This document shows, in pieces, positions 16,594 through 24,738 of a stretch of 64,000 nt of DNA; position 1 is the first letter of the stretch, and each line of letters opens with the position of its first letter. A model generated the notes under the pieces. That model saw only the letters and a list, made by a program, of their open reading frames with translations. It was not told where the DNA came from and did not search any database. The position numbers and the translations under genes were made by a program. The DNA is taken from contig NZ_CP045995.1 of NCBI RefSeq assembly GCF_016899425.1, positions 2,914,001 to 2,978,000 of the forward strand. The letters run 5' to 3'. This DNA comes from Burkholderia sp. MS389. Its GTDB lineage: Bacteria > Pseudomonadota > Gammaproteobacteria > Burkholderiales > Burkholderiaceae.

Positions 16594-17922
16594 ATGCTCA
16601 ACATCATTCCCAGCGGCCTGGCGGCCGACCTCAAAGCCCGCGCCCAATCGGGCAGACCTATCCGAATCGGCTTGATCGGCTCCGGCGAAATGGGCACGGA
16701 CATCGTGACCCAGGTCCGGCAAATGGAAGGTCTCGAGATCGGCGCGATCGCGGACCTCCGTGTCGACGCCGCATGCGAAGCGGTTCGAGTCGCCAATCAG
16801 GCGGACGACGGCTATCGCGTCGTCGAGACTGGCTCGGGGATTTCGCAGGCGATCGAGGCCGGATCGATCGCCATCACGCAAGACTCGAATGCGATCTGTA
16901 CCAACGATCAAATCGACGTGGTTATCGATGCGACCGGCAAACCGGCGGTGGGCGCGCAGATCGGGCTGCTTGCCATGGAGCATGGCAAGCATCTCGTGAT
17001 GATGAACGTCGAAGCCGATGTGACCATCGGCGCATACCTGCGTCGTGAAGCGGAGCGGCTGGGCGTGGTGTACACGCTCGGCGCCGGCGACGAGCCGAGC
17101 TCGACGATCGAGTTGATCGATTTCGTCAGCGCGCTCGGTTATCCGATCGTCGCCGCGGGTAAGGGCAAGAACAACCCGCTGAATATCGACGCGACACCGG
17201 ACGACTACATGGCGGAAGCCAAGGCGCGCAACATGAATCCGCGCATGCTGGTGGAGTTTGTCGACGGTTCGAAGACCGCGGTCGAAATGGCGGCGATCGG
17301 AAATGCGACCGGGCTGATTCCGGATGTGGCAGGCATGCACGGTCCCGCGGCCACGCTCGACCAACTGCATGAGGTGCTTTGTCCGGTGGCGGACGGCGGG
17401 ATCCTCACCCAAAAGGGCGTAGTCGATTACACCATCGGAAAGGGCGTCGCGCCCGGGGTGTTCGTCGTTGCCGAACTTGCACATCCTCGCCTGCGCGAGC
17501 GCATGGCAGACCTCAAGCTCGGCAAGGGGCCGTATTACACGTTCTATCGCCCGTATCACCTGACGAGCCTCGAAGTACCGCTCAGCTGCGCGCGCGCTGT
17601 CCTGTACGGCAAAGCCGACATGCGGCCGCTCCCCGTTCCGGTGGTCGAGGTTTGCGCGGTGGCGAAGCGAGACCTGAAAGTCGGTGACCGCCTCGACGCG
17701 ATCGGCGAATTCACGTACCGCGCGTGGGCCATCGCGGCGGACGACGCGCTTGCGGAGCGCGCGGTTCCATGCGGCTTGCTGGAAGGCGGCATCGTCACCC
17801 AAGCAATCCGAAAGGGCGAATTGCTGACGTACCAGAACGCCGCGGTCGACGCGAACGCACCGATTGTCAAACTGCGCCAGCGTCAGGACGAGATGGTCCG
17901 TGGCGCGCGTGCCGCCGCTTGA
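16594..17922 (+). CDS. DRL-type NAD(P)-dependent oxidoreductase with SAF domain
   Basis: A 442-residue two-domain protein: an N-terminal homoserine-dehydrogenase-like Rossmann domain (IRIGLIGSGEMGTDIV, residues 23-38; DVVIDATGKPAVG; MMNVEADVTIG; LGAGDEPSS) and a C-terminal SAF domain (about 345-430). This architecture and length match DRL, the DXR-like family first shown in Brucella abortus to convert 1-deoxy-D-xylulose 5-phosphate (DXP) to 2-C-methyl-D-erythritol 4-phosphate (MEP); not every homologue has that activity. Beside a polyol PTS and an acetoin-type complex, running in reverse (MEP to DXP) is attractive. The ATG at 16594 has AGGAG at 16580; the longer start at 16552 does not. Confidence 0.75.
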   Translation: MLNIIPSGLAADLKARAQSGRPIRIGLIGSGEMGTDIVTQVRQMEGLEIGAIADLRVDAACEAVRVANQADDGYRVVETGSGISQAIEAGSIAITQDSNAICTNDQIDVVIDATGKPAVGAQIGLLAMEHGKHLVMMNVEADVTIGAYLRREAERLGVVYTLGAGDEPSSTIELIDFVSALGYPIVAAGKGKNNPLNIDATPDDYMAEAKARNMNPRMLVEFVDGSKTAVEMAAIGNATGLIPDVAGMHGPAATLDQLHEVLCPVADGGILTQKGVVDYTIGKGVAPGVFVVAELAHPRLRERMADLKLGKGPYYTFYRPYHLTSLEVPLSCARAVLYGKADMRPLPVPVVEVCAVAKRDLKVGDRLDAIGEFTYRAWAIAADDALAERAVPCGLLEGGIVTQAIRKGELLTYQNAAVDANAPIVKLRQRQDEMVRGARAAA

Positions 17923-17932
17923 GGAGAGGATG

Positions 17933-18961
17933 ATGGGATTCGTTGCAGAGAAGATCGAAGGAATGCCCGAAGTCTATCGGCACGTCTCCGCGCAAGCGTT
18001 GCGTGACGCGCTGAAAAAGATGCAACTCGTGCGTCGATTCGAGGAGAGTGCGGAACAGGCGTACATGCGCGGCCTGATTCACGGCACGATGCACCTGTCC
18101 ATCGGGCAGGAAGCCTCCGCGATCGCGATGACGATGCTCCTCACCGATGAGGACTACATCACGTCGACGCATCGGGGACACGGCCACTGTATCGGCAAAG
18201 GTGCGGATCCGAAACGCATGTTCGCCGAATTCTTCGGTAAGGAGACGGGGTATTGCCGGGGGCGGGGCGGTTCGATGCACATCGCGGATGTGAGCCGCGG
18301 AAATCTCGGCGCCAACGGTATCGTGGGCGGGGGCTTGCCTATCGCGGTCGGCGCGGCGCTGTCGATCAAGAAGCGGCGCAAGGACTCGGTTGTCGTGTGT
18401 TTTTTCGGCGATGGAGCGAACAATGAAGGTGCGTTCCATGAATCGCTGAATTTCGCCGCGATCTGGAAGCTGCCGGTGATTTTCGTCTGTGAAAATAACC
18501 GGTACGGCATGTCGATGTCGGTCGAACGTTCGACGGCCGTCAGTCGGATCTCGCAGCGCGCGGCTGCGTATGACATGCCCGGCGTAACTGTCGACGGCAA
18601 CAGCTTCGGCGACGTGCTGACGGCGGCTGAAGGCGCGATCGAGCGTGCGCGAAAAGGCGAGGGGCCGACACTCATCGAGTGCGAGACATACCGCATTCGC
18701 GGCCACTCCAAGAGCGACCGGAACCGCTATCGCACCCGCGAAGAGATCGAGTCCTGGGGCGCAAGGGATCCCATTGCGAAATTCGAGCGGCAGTTGGTGG
18801 AGCTTGGACTGATCGACGCCGCAGCGGTGCAAGCAATCCACGCGGAAGTCGAGGAAGAAATCAAGGCGGGGCTGGACTACGCGCAGAACAGCCCGGCACC
18901 GGACATCGCCGAGTTGACGCGCTATGTATATACGGAGAACGGGGGGAATGACCATGAGTGA
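17933..18961 (+). CDS. acoA: Thiamine-diphosphate dehydrogenase E1 alpha, acetoin-dehydrogenase-like
   Basis: A 342-residue E1 alpha subunit of the acetoin / 2-oxoacid dehydrogenase family. GDGANNEGAFHESLNFA with the following ENNRYGMS is the ThDP-Mg binding motif (GDG...NN), and STHRGHGHCIGKG and RGRGGSMHI are typical E1 alpha segments. With E1 beta it would decarboxylate or cleave an acyloin and pass the acyl group to the lipoyl arm of E2. The start follows GAGGAG directly after the DRL stop (a second ATG lies at 17930). Acetoin itself, or DXP as a phosphorylated acyloin, are candidate substrates. Confidence 0.88.
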   Translation: MGFVAEKIEGMPEVYRHVSAQALRDALKKMQLVRRFEESAEQAYMRGLIHGTMHLSIGQEASAIAMTMLLTDEDYITSTHRGHGHCIGKGADPKRMFAEFFGKETGYCRGRGGSMHIADVSRGNLGANGIVGGGLPIAVGAALSIKKRRKDSVVVCFFGDGANNEGAFHESLNFAAIWKLPVIFVCENNRYGMSMSVERSTAVSRISQRAAAYDMPGVTVDGNSFGDVLTAAEGAIERARKGEGPTLIECETYRIRGHSKSDRNRYRTREEIESWGARDPIAKFERQLVELGLIDAAAVQAIHAEVEEEIKAGLDYAQNSPAPDIAELTRYVYTENGGNDHE

Positions 18962-19949
18962 CCAGCGCGAACTGACTTATGCTCAGGCGATTCATGAGGC
19001 AATGGGCATCGCAATGGAGCGAGACGAGCGCGTGTTCCTGATGGGCGAGGATATCGGAGTCTACGGCGGTGCGTTCCAGGTGACCGGTGACCTGTTTCAG
19101 CGCTTTGGTGCGGAACGTGTCATGGACACGCCCATCGCGGAGCTGGCAGGCGCCGGCATTGCGGTCGGCGCGGCCATGACCGGCTGCCGGCCGATCTACG
19201 AATTCCAGTTTTCGGACTTCGCAACGCTTGCGATGGAACAAATCGTGAACCAGGCCGCGAAGATGCGTTACATGCTGGGCGGAGAAGTCTCGGTGCCGGT
19301 TGTTATGCGCTTTCCGGCCGGTTCGGGGACAGGTGCTGCAGCCCAGCACAGCCAGAGCCTCGAGGCTTGGTTCGCGCACGTTCCTGGGTTGAAGGTGGTG
19401 CAACCCAGTACGCCCCATGACGCGAAGGGATTACTGCTTGCTGCGCTCGAGGATCCCGATCCGGTGATGATCTTCGAACACAAGCTCCTGTACAAGAGCA
19501 AGGGCATCGTGCCGGAGGGATACTATGTCGAGCCGATCGGCAAGGCCGTCGTTCGCCGCGAGGGGCGGGATGTCACGATCGTCGCGACTTCGATCATGAC
19601 CGTGCGTTCGCTGGAAGCGGCAGACGCGCTGCAGCAGGAAGGCATCGACGTGGAAGTGATCGATCTGCGCAGCATCCGGCCAATCGACCGCGAGGCGATC
19701 ATCGCCAGCGTACGCAAGACTTCGCGTCTGGTATGTGTGTACGAAGGTGTTCAGCAACTGGGCATAGGCGCCGAGATCGCGTCGATCGTATGCGAAAGCG
19801 ACGCCTTCGATTATCTGGACGCACCGATCGTCCGGCTGGGCGGCTCGGATTGTCCGCTGCCTTACAACCCGCAGCTCGAGAAGGCTGCCGTGCCGCAGGT
19901 GCCCGACATCGTCGAGGCGGTTCGGCATATTGTCGGTCGGAGGGGCTGA
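18954..19949 (+). CDS. acoB: Thiamine-diphosphate dehydrogenase E1 beta, acetoin-dehydrogenase-like
   Basis: A 331-residue E1 beta subunit. MGEDIGVYGGAFQVT near residue 26 carries the Glu that activates thiamine diphosphate, and TPIAELAGAGIAVGAA, AAQHSQSLEAWFAH and the C-terminal transketolase domain (EVIDLRSIRPID) are typical. The gene overlaps the E1 alpha stop by 8 nt; ATG 18954 sits behind a run of Gs that can act as ribosome binding site. It forms the alpha2beta2 E1 with the upstream protein. No E3 gene is nearby, so the cell's general lipoamide dehydrogenase must be shared. Confidence 0.9.
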   Translation: MSDQRELTYAQAIHEAMGIAMERDERVFLMGEDIGVYGGAFQVTGDLFQRFGAERVMDTPIAELAGAGIAVGAAMTGCRPIYEFQFSDFATLAMEQIVNQAAKMRYMLGGEVSVPVVMRFPAGSGTGAAAQHSQSLEAWFAHVPGLKVVQPSTPHDAKGLLLAALEDPDPVMIFEHKLLYKSKGIVPEGYYVEPIGKAVVRREGRDVTIVATSIMTVRSLEAADALQQEGIDVEVIDLRSIRPIDREAIIASVRKTSRLVCVYEGVQQLGIGAEIASIVCESDAFDYLDAPIVRLGGSDCPLPYNPQLEKAAVPQVPDIVEAVRHIVGRRG

Positions 19950-19950
19950 G

Positions 19951-21261
19951 ATGGCGACCGAAGTGATCCTTCCCCGCGTCGACATGGACATGACCGAGGG
20001 CACGATTACCGCCTGGTATGTCAAGGATGGCGACACGATCAGGCAGGGCGAGCCGATCTTCGACATCGAGACCAGCAAGGCCACGATGGAAGTGGAGGCC
20101 CCGGCGAGTGGCACGGTCCGGCAGATTACCGCCAGCGTCGGCGATACGGTCCCCGTCGGAACCGTGATCGCATGGATCTATGCCAATGGCGAGACCGTCA
20201 TCGAGCAGGACGCCGGCACAACCGCATCAGGCGTTGCCGAGCTTGACGCCGAGGCTGCACCCTCGGTCCATCGTCGCGCGGACGTCGCAGCCGCGGCATC
20301 GTCGGGCCATATCGGCGATAGCCGGATTCGTGCAACGCCCGCCGCTCGTCGGGCTGCTCGCGAAAGCGAAATCGACCTGGGCAGCCTGCAAGGATCCGGT
20401 CCGCATGGCCGGATCGTCGAGAATGACGTGCGCGCCGTCGCCGTCGGCAACGGTGGTTCACGTGAAGTGCCGGCCGGCGCGAGCCGGCAAGGCGCGCTCA
20501 ATCGGGTCTGGCTGCAGCGCGGCGGTCCGGCGACGCTGGTGCTTCTGCATGGATTCGGGGCCGAGGCGAACAGCTGGCGCCCGTTCTTCAATGCATTGCG
20601 CGACGCCGGCCTTGCCAAGAATCTCGGTGTCCTGTCGATCGATTTGCCCGGACATGGAAAATCGCCGGCTGACGCTGCCGCATCACTGGAGAAAATCGTC
20701 GACGCGATCGGCGCTACGCTGGCGGCCGAAGATGTCGCAAACTGCCATCTCGTCGGGCATTCTTTCGGCGCGGCTGTCGCGATCGCGTTGAGCGCGTCGC
20801 GCCAGGTGCATGTGTCGTCGTTGACGCTGGCCGCACCAGCCGGGCTGGGCACCGAATGCAACGGTGCGTTCTTGCGCGGGCTGACGCAAGCTGCTGATCG
20901 AACCAGTCTTACGCCATGGCTGCGGGAATTGGTCGCGCGTCCCGATGTGATCGACGAAGCGTTCATCGCGACGGCGGAGCAGCAATTGTCGAGTGAGGCA
21001 AAACGTGTGACGCTTGCGTCAATCGCGGAGACGTTTTTTCCGGGCGGCCGGCAGAAGATCGATCTGCGAGAAGCCATCGCGTCGCTGACGATGCCTGTTC
21101 GCGTCGTCTGGGGGGCGTCGGATAAGATCATTTCGATTACGCACGCGAACGGCCTGCCTGGCCGGATTGCGCAGCACCGCTTCGCAGACGTCGGTCATTT
21201 GCCGCACGTCGAAGCGCTGGCTGATGTGGTCGGTATCGTCGGCGAGCAACTGTCACGGTAG
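19951..21261 (+). CDS. acoC: Lipoyl-domain E2 fused to alpha/beta hydrolase (AcoC-like)
   Basis: A 436-residue three-part protein. Residues 1-80 form a lipoyl domain with Lys43 in ETSKATMEV as the lipoylation site; residues about 125-162 (RIRATPAARRAARE...GPHGRIVENDV) form the E1/E3-binding domain; the rest is an alpha/beta hydrolase in place of the usual CAT acyltransferase domain, with LLHGFGAEANSW and the GHSFGA nucleophile elbow. This is the AcoC architecture of acetoin dehydrogenase, in which the hydrolase-fold domain is thought to transfer acetyl to CoA. It argues for an acetyl (or small acyl) product rather than a 2-oxoacid substrate. Confidence 0.88.
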   Translation: MATEVILPRVDMDMTEGTITAWYVKDGDTIRQGEPIFDIETSKATMEVEAPASGTVRQITASVGDTVPVGTVIAWIYANGETVIEQDAGTTASGVAELDAEAAPSVHRRADVAAAASSGHIGDSRIRATPAARRAARESEIDLGSLQGSGPHGRIVENDVRAVAVGNGGSREVPAGASRQGALNRVWLQRGGPATLVLLHGFGAEANSWRPFFNALRDAGLAKNLGVLSIDLPGHGKSPADAAASLEKIVDAIGATLAAEDVANCHLVGHSFGAAVAIALSASRQVHVSSLTLAAPAGLGTECNGAFLRGLTQAADRTSLTPWLRELVARPDVIDEAFIATAEQQLSSEAKRVTLASIAETFFPGGRQKIDLREAIASLTMPVRVVWGASDKIISITHANGLPGRIAQHRFADVGHLPHVEALADVVGIVGEQLSR

Positions 21262-21273
21262 GCGGAGCCATAC

Positions 21274-22017
21274 ATGAACCTGGAGCTTGACGGCAAGATC
21301 GCGCTGGTAACGGGGCTATCATCCCCCATCGGCGACGAGGTGGTCCGTGCGTTGCGTACCGCCGGCGCAACGGTACTTACGCAGCGGACACGCGTTCTCG
21401 AACTGGTGGGTGAAACGGGAGACTGTCAAGCGAATGTCGACAGTACGCCGGCGGAAATCTTCACGGCGCGGCGTGCGGTCGATCTGGTTGAACGGACCGT
21501 GCTTGAATTCGGGAGACTCGATATCGTCGTCCATAACGGCTGCGCGCGCCTGGATGCGGGAAACGATCTCGAGATTCACGAACGAGAGGTCGATCACGCG
21601 TACGCCGAGTGCGTCAAGGCTGCATTTTACATCGCCCATGCCGCATCTTTGCAGTATCGGCGAGTCAAGCGAGGCGTGATCGTCAATATCGCGCCAACTG
21701 CCGAAGCGGATTCCTGGTGCGTGGCGTGGCAGAACGCCTGTGCCGCGGCACTCTGTCAGCTATCCCAAGCAATGGGGCAGCGATTGAAAGGTGACGGAAT
21801 CCGTGTCAATGCCGTCTGTCCAACGGTACCCTCATATGACGAGTTTCGCCGCGCCTCACACGGTGTGCTGCTGCAGTCGACCCCGCTGCCGTCGATCCCG
21901 AGGCGAGATGACGGCATGTCCGCCGCAGTGCGTGCCGCTCTATTCCTGGCTTCGGAGGCGTCACACTACATTTCGGGTCTCGTGTTCCCGATCGAGGTCA
22001 ATTCGGGTTTTTGTTAG
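21274..22017 (+). CDS. Degenerate SDR-fold protein
   Basis: A 247-residue SDR-like protein starting MNLELDGKIALVTG. The cofactor loop reads TGLSSPIG (Pro in place of the second Gly), the NNAG motif has become HNGCAR, and the YxxxK catalytic pair is replaced by Trp152 and Cys156 (AWQNACAAAL). It is therefore unlikely to be a normal dehydrogenase. The reading frame is intact and only 12 nt separate it from E2, so it is probably expressed. It might bind a ligand or have a structural role; a decaying gene is the alternative. Confidence 0.75.
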   Translation: MNLELDGKIALVTGLSSPIGDEVVRALRTAGATVLTQRTRVLELVGETGDCQANVDSTPAEIFTARRAVDLVERTVLEFGRLDIVVHNGCARLDAGNDLEIHEREVDHAYAECVKAAFYIAHAASLQYRRVKRGVIVNIAPTAEADSWCVAWQNACAAALCQLSQAMGQRLKGDGIRVNAVCPTVPSYDEFRRASHGVLLQSTPLPSIPRRDDGMSAAVRAALFLASEASHYISGLVFPIEVNSGFC

Positions 22018-22069
22018 AAGAATCGTTGCTGCGGGTTTCGTGTCGCGTTTTCCCGTATTTACCTGAAAG

Positions 22070-22104
22070 TGAACAATTGTATTATTGCTATAAACATTTG
22101 TTCA
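22070..22104. promoter_or_regulatory. Putative SorC operator before gutM
   Basis: An inverted repeat: TGAACAATTGT at 22070-22080 and ACATTTGTTCA at 22094-22104 with a 13-nt A/T-rich spacer. It is the best-formed copy of the half-site seen at 15174 and 16473. It suggests that gutM and the PTS genes have their own SorC-controlled promoter. Confidence 0.6.
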
Positions 22105-22177
22105 AAATGGCGGCGCGAAATAACCGCCGGATTCGTCTCGTTTGTTAAAGCAGTTCGTGCGAGGCAGGAGACATGCA

Positions 22178-22594
22178 ATGGAACTCGTTCGGTTCGGTTT
22201 ACTGGCCTTGGCTGTTACGTGGGCGCTGCAGCTCATCGCCGGGTGGGCCCATATGCGCTACTACCGGGACACGCTCAGAAAGACTGCGCGAACGTGGGGC
22301 GACGGCTTTCTCGGCGTGGGGACGTTCAAGCCGCGGATCGGGCGCGGCGCAGTTGCGATCGTCGTCATCGGTGACGATTGCATTGTCAGACAAGTATTGG
22401 CCATGTCTGGACTGACTGTGTTCGCTCGTTTCGAGGCGCTTTCCGGATTCAATGGCGGGTCGATCGGCGAGTTTCAACACAATTTGGAGTCCTTGGCGCT
22501 TGCACCTCGTCTTAGGCACGCGCTTCGCAACGCACTCGACATGGCTTGCAGAACCGCGAACGCGAACCGTCCTATCGGTGCCGTGATTGAGTAG
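22178..22594 (+). CDS. gutM: GutM-like protein
   Basis: A 138-residue protein of the GutM (glucitol operon activator) family. One N-terminal transmembrane helix (LLALAVTWALQLIAGWAHM), a short basic segment, then TWGDGFLGVGTFKPRIGRGAVAIVVIG and a small cytoplasmic domain are the family features. In enteric bacteria GutM sits in the glucitol PTS operon and is described as an activator; how a membrane-anchored protein does this is unclear. The ATG at 22178 is 7 nt after AGGAG. It precedes srlA directly. Confidence 0.88.
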   Translation: MELVRFGLLALAVTWALQLIAGWAHMRYYRDTLRKTARTWGDGFLGVGTFKPRIGRGAVAIVVIGDDCIVRQVLAMSGLTVFARFEALSGFNGGSIGEFQHNLESLALAPRLRHALRNALDMACRTANANRPIGAVIE

Positions 22595-22677
22595 ACGAAC
22601 GCCGTACAGCACGCAGGTCGCGGCACTGTTTTGATTGACGCATCTGTCGCACATCACAACTTCATCAGGAGACAACC

Positions 22678-23232
22678 ATGAATCCGCTGGATTTTCTTAC
22701 TCATGCCGCCGAGGCATTTATCGGTGTATTCAACGCAGGCGGAAAGACGTTCGTCGGCTTTGTTACAGGTATTTTGCCGACACTGATTGTGCTGCTCACC
22801 GCGGTCTACACGATCATCGCGCTAGTGGGCGAGCAGCGGATTCAGGGATTGGCTCGTTTCCTTTCGAAGAACATCGTGACGCGATATTCGCTGTTGCCGT
22901 TGCTCGCGATGTTCTTTCTGACCAATCCGATGGCCTACACGTTCGGCGTCTTCCTTGAAGAGCGTCACAAACCAGCGTTCTACGATTCCGCAGTGTCCTT
23001 GTGTCACCCCATTACGGGCTTGTTTCCGCACTGCAATCCGGGCGAGCTTTTCGTCTGGCTTGGTGTGGCAGCAGGTATCACGAAGCTCGCTGAAACCCAT
23101 GCCGCACCGTTCTCATTGCCGAAACTCGCGCTCTTCTACCTGGGCGTCGGCCTTTTCGTCAATCTCCTGAAAGGGGTGCTGACCGAAGCGATCACCCGCA
23201 TGATCGCGAAGCGCGAAGGCCTCACGCTTTGA
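22678..23232 (+). CDS. srlA: PTS glucitol/sorbitol-type IIC component
   Basis: A 184-residue integral membrane protein of the glucitol PTS family (Gut), with about four hydrophobic helices, the segments TLIVLLTAVYTIIALVGEQ, TNPMAYTFGVFLEERHKPAF and HCNPGELFVWLGVAAG being characteristic. It forms the N-terminal half of the transport channel, with IIBC supplying the rest. The start follows CAGGAGACAACC. No sorbitol-6-phosphate dehydrogenase (srlD) is encoded here, so the substrate is probably another polyol. Confidence 0.93.
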   Translation: MNPLDFLTHAAEAFIGVFNAGGKTFVGFVTGILPTLIVLLTAVYTIIALVGEQRIQGLARFLSKNIVTRYSLLPLLAMFFLTNPMAYTFGVFLEERHKPAFYDSAVSLCHPITGLFPHCNPGELFVWLGVAAGITKLAETHAAPFSLPKLALFYLGVGLFVNLLKGVLTEAITRMIAKREGLTL

Positions 23233-23276
23233 ACTCGACACGATAAAACACGAGAAATCACCTGGAGGAGAACGAA

Positions 23277-24293
23277 ATGGATGCGCGTACGTACAAGGCG
23301 GTTGAGGTACGAAAGGGGGCCAACGGCTGGGGCGGCCCACTCGTCATCGCACCGACGGTGGAGCGCAACAAGATCGTAGCCGTGACCGGAGGAGATATTC
23401 CGAAGGTGGCACAGCGGTTGGCTGATCTGACCGGAGCAACGGTCGTGGACGGTTTTCGCAATCCGCCGCTCGAATCGGAAATCGCGGCTGTCGTGATCGA
23501 TTGTGGGGGAACCGCGCGGTGCGGCGTATATCCGCGAAAGCGCATCCCTACCATCAATCTGAGTCCGGTTGGACAGTCGGGCCCGCTTGCGCAGTTCATT
23601 ACCGAAGATATCTACGTGTCCGGCGTCGAATTGAACAGCTTGCGGTCCGTTGACGACGACGCGTCGAACGCCGACGCGCATTGCGCCGCCGTGACGAACG
23701 GCGACACCTCATCCGCCGCAACGTCGTCGCCGGCGGAACCGCGAACCGGGGCAAGCCATGGCGGCTTCGTCGGGATGATCACTTCGGTTGGCCGCGGCAT
23801 GGGTGGCGTCGTGAACGTGCTGTTCACGAGCGGGCGCAAGTCGATCGATACCGTTATTCGCAACGTGCTGCCATTCATGGCGTTCGTGACGATGCTGATC
23901 GGCGTGATCAATTCAACCGGGGTGGGGACCGGGCTCGCTCATCTGCTTTCGCCGCTGGCCGGTAATATCGTCGGGCTCGTGATCCTGTCGGCGATCTGCG
24001 GTCTTCCGTTCCTGTCGCCCGTACTCGGACCGGGTGCCGTGATCGCGCAGGTCATCGGCGCGGCAATCATCGGGCCGGCCATCGGCAATGGCACGATTCC
24101 GCCGCATATGGCGCTGCCGGCGCTGTTCGCGTATGACACCCAGGTCGGTTGTGATTTCGTGCCGGTCGGGATGGCACTCGGCGAAGCGAAACCGGAGACG
24201 ATTCGCGTCGGCGTGCCGGCCGTACTGATCAGCCGCCAGATCATGGGGCCGGTCTCGGTGTTGATCGCCTGGGTGGTCAGCTTTGCTCTCTAA
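23277..24293 (+). CDS. srlE: PTS glucitol/sorbitol-type IIBC component
   Basis: A 338-residue protein: an N-terminal IIB domain with GWGGPLVI and the Cys pair in DCGGTARCGVYP (Cys76 is the likely phosphorylation site; Cys82 is nearby), a linker rich in Ala/Ser/Asp, then a C-terminal IIC domain of several helices (PFMAFVTMLIGVI, LSPVLGPGAVIAQVIG, FALPA-like MALPALFAYDTQVGCDFVPVG without its ends). It would phosphorylate the incoming polyol. GGAGG precedes the ATG by 9 nt. It pairs with SrlA and SrlB. Confidence 0.93.
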   Translation: MDARTYKAVEVRKGANGWGGPLVIAPTVERNKIVAVTGGDIPKVAQRLADLTGATVVDGFRNPPLESEIAAVVIDCGGTARCGVYPRKRIPTINLSPVGQSGPLAQFITEDIYVSGVELNSLRSVDDDASNADAHCAAVTNGDTSSAATSSPAEPRTGASHGGFVGMITSVGRGMGGVVNVLFTSGRKSIDTVIRNVLPFMAFVTMLIGVINSTGVGTGLAHLLSPLAGNIVGLVILSAICGLPFLSPVLGPGAVIAQVIGAAIIGPAIGNGTIPPHMALPALFAYDTQVGCDFVPVGMALGEAKPETIRVGVPAVLISRQIMGPVSVLIAWVVSFAL

Positions 24294-24312
24294 AAACATC
24301 TTGAGGTCACGC

Positions 24313-24690
24313 ATGCATTACTACAAGACAATCATTTCCAGTATCGGCGAAGAGGTGGAGTCCCTTCTCGAAGGTGGCGTGCTGATTTTGTATTCGGATG
24401 GCGCGCCTTCCGAACTGGCAGAGGTGTCGGTTCTTCACCGCGTAGAGCAGGCGCACAGCCACGCGCCGCGTATCGGTTCCGTGCTGCGCATCGGTGAAAT
24501 TTCCGCGGTCGTGACCGCAGTGGGGCCGACGGCCTGGAACAAGGTGAGCGAACTGGGCCATGTCGTCATCACATTCAATGGAGCCCATTCGGCAGAGCGC
24601 CCAGGCGAGATCTGTGCGTCGATGGTCGATTGTGAACGGCTCTTCAAGAGCATGCAGAAAGGGGCCGTCATCGAGATCGTTGACGCCTGA
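24313..24690 (+). CDS. srlB: PTS glucitol/sorbitol-type IIA component
   Basis: A 125-residue cytoplasmic IIA protein of the glucitol family. The His in VSVLHRVEQ (His42) is the probable phosphate carrier, and ELGHVVITFNG and RPGEICAS are family segments. It accepts phosphate from the HPr domain encoded just downstream and passes it to SrlE. The ATG at 24313 is chosen because the protein then begins as in other SrlB proteins; the earlier ATG at 24283 overlaps the end of srlE. Confidence 0.92.
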   Translation: MHYYKTIISSIGEEVESLLEGGVLILYSDGAPSELAEVSVLHRVEQAHSHAPRIGSVLRIGEISAVVTAVGPTAWNKVSELGHVVITFNGAHSAERPGEICASMVDCERLFKSMQKGAVIEIVDA

Positions 24691-24738
24691 ATCGCGCCGA
24701 CGTCAATCGTCATCCACGGAATACGAAAAGGCATCGTC

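Noticed and set aside
22178..24690. Sorbitol utilisation operon
   Set aside because: The PTS family is right, but no sorbitol-6-phosphate dehydrogenase is encoded; the nearest SDR has lost its catalytic residues.
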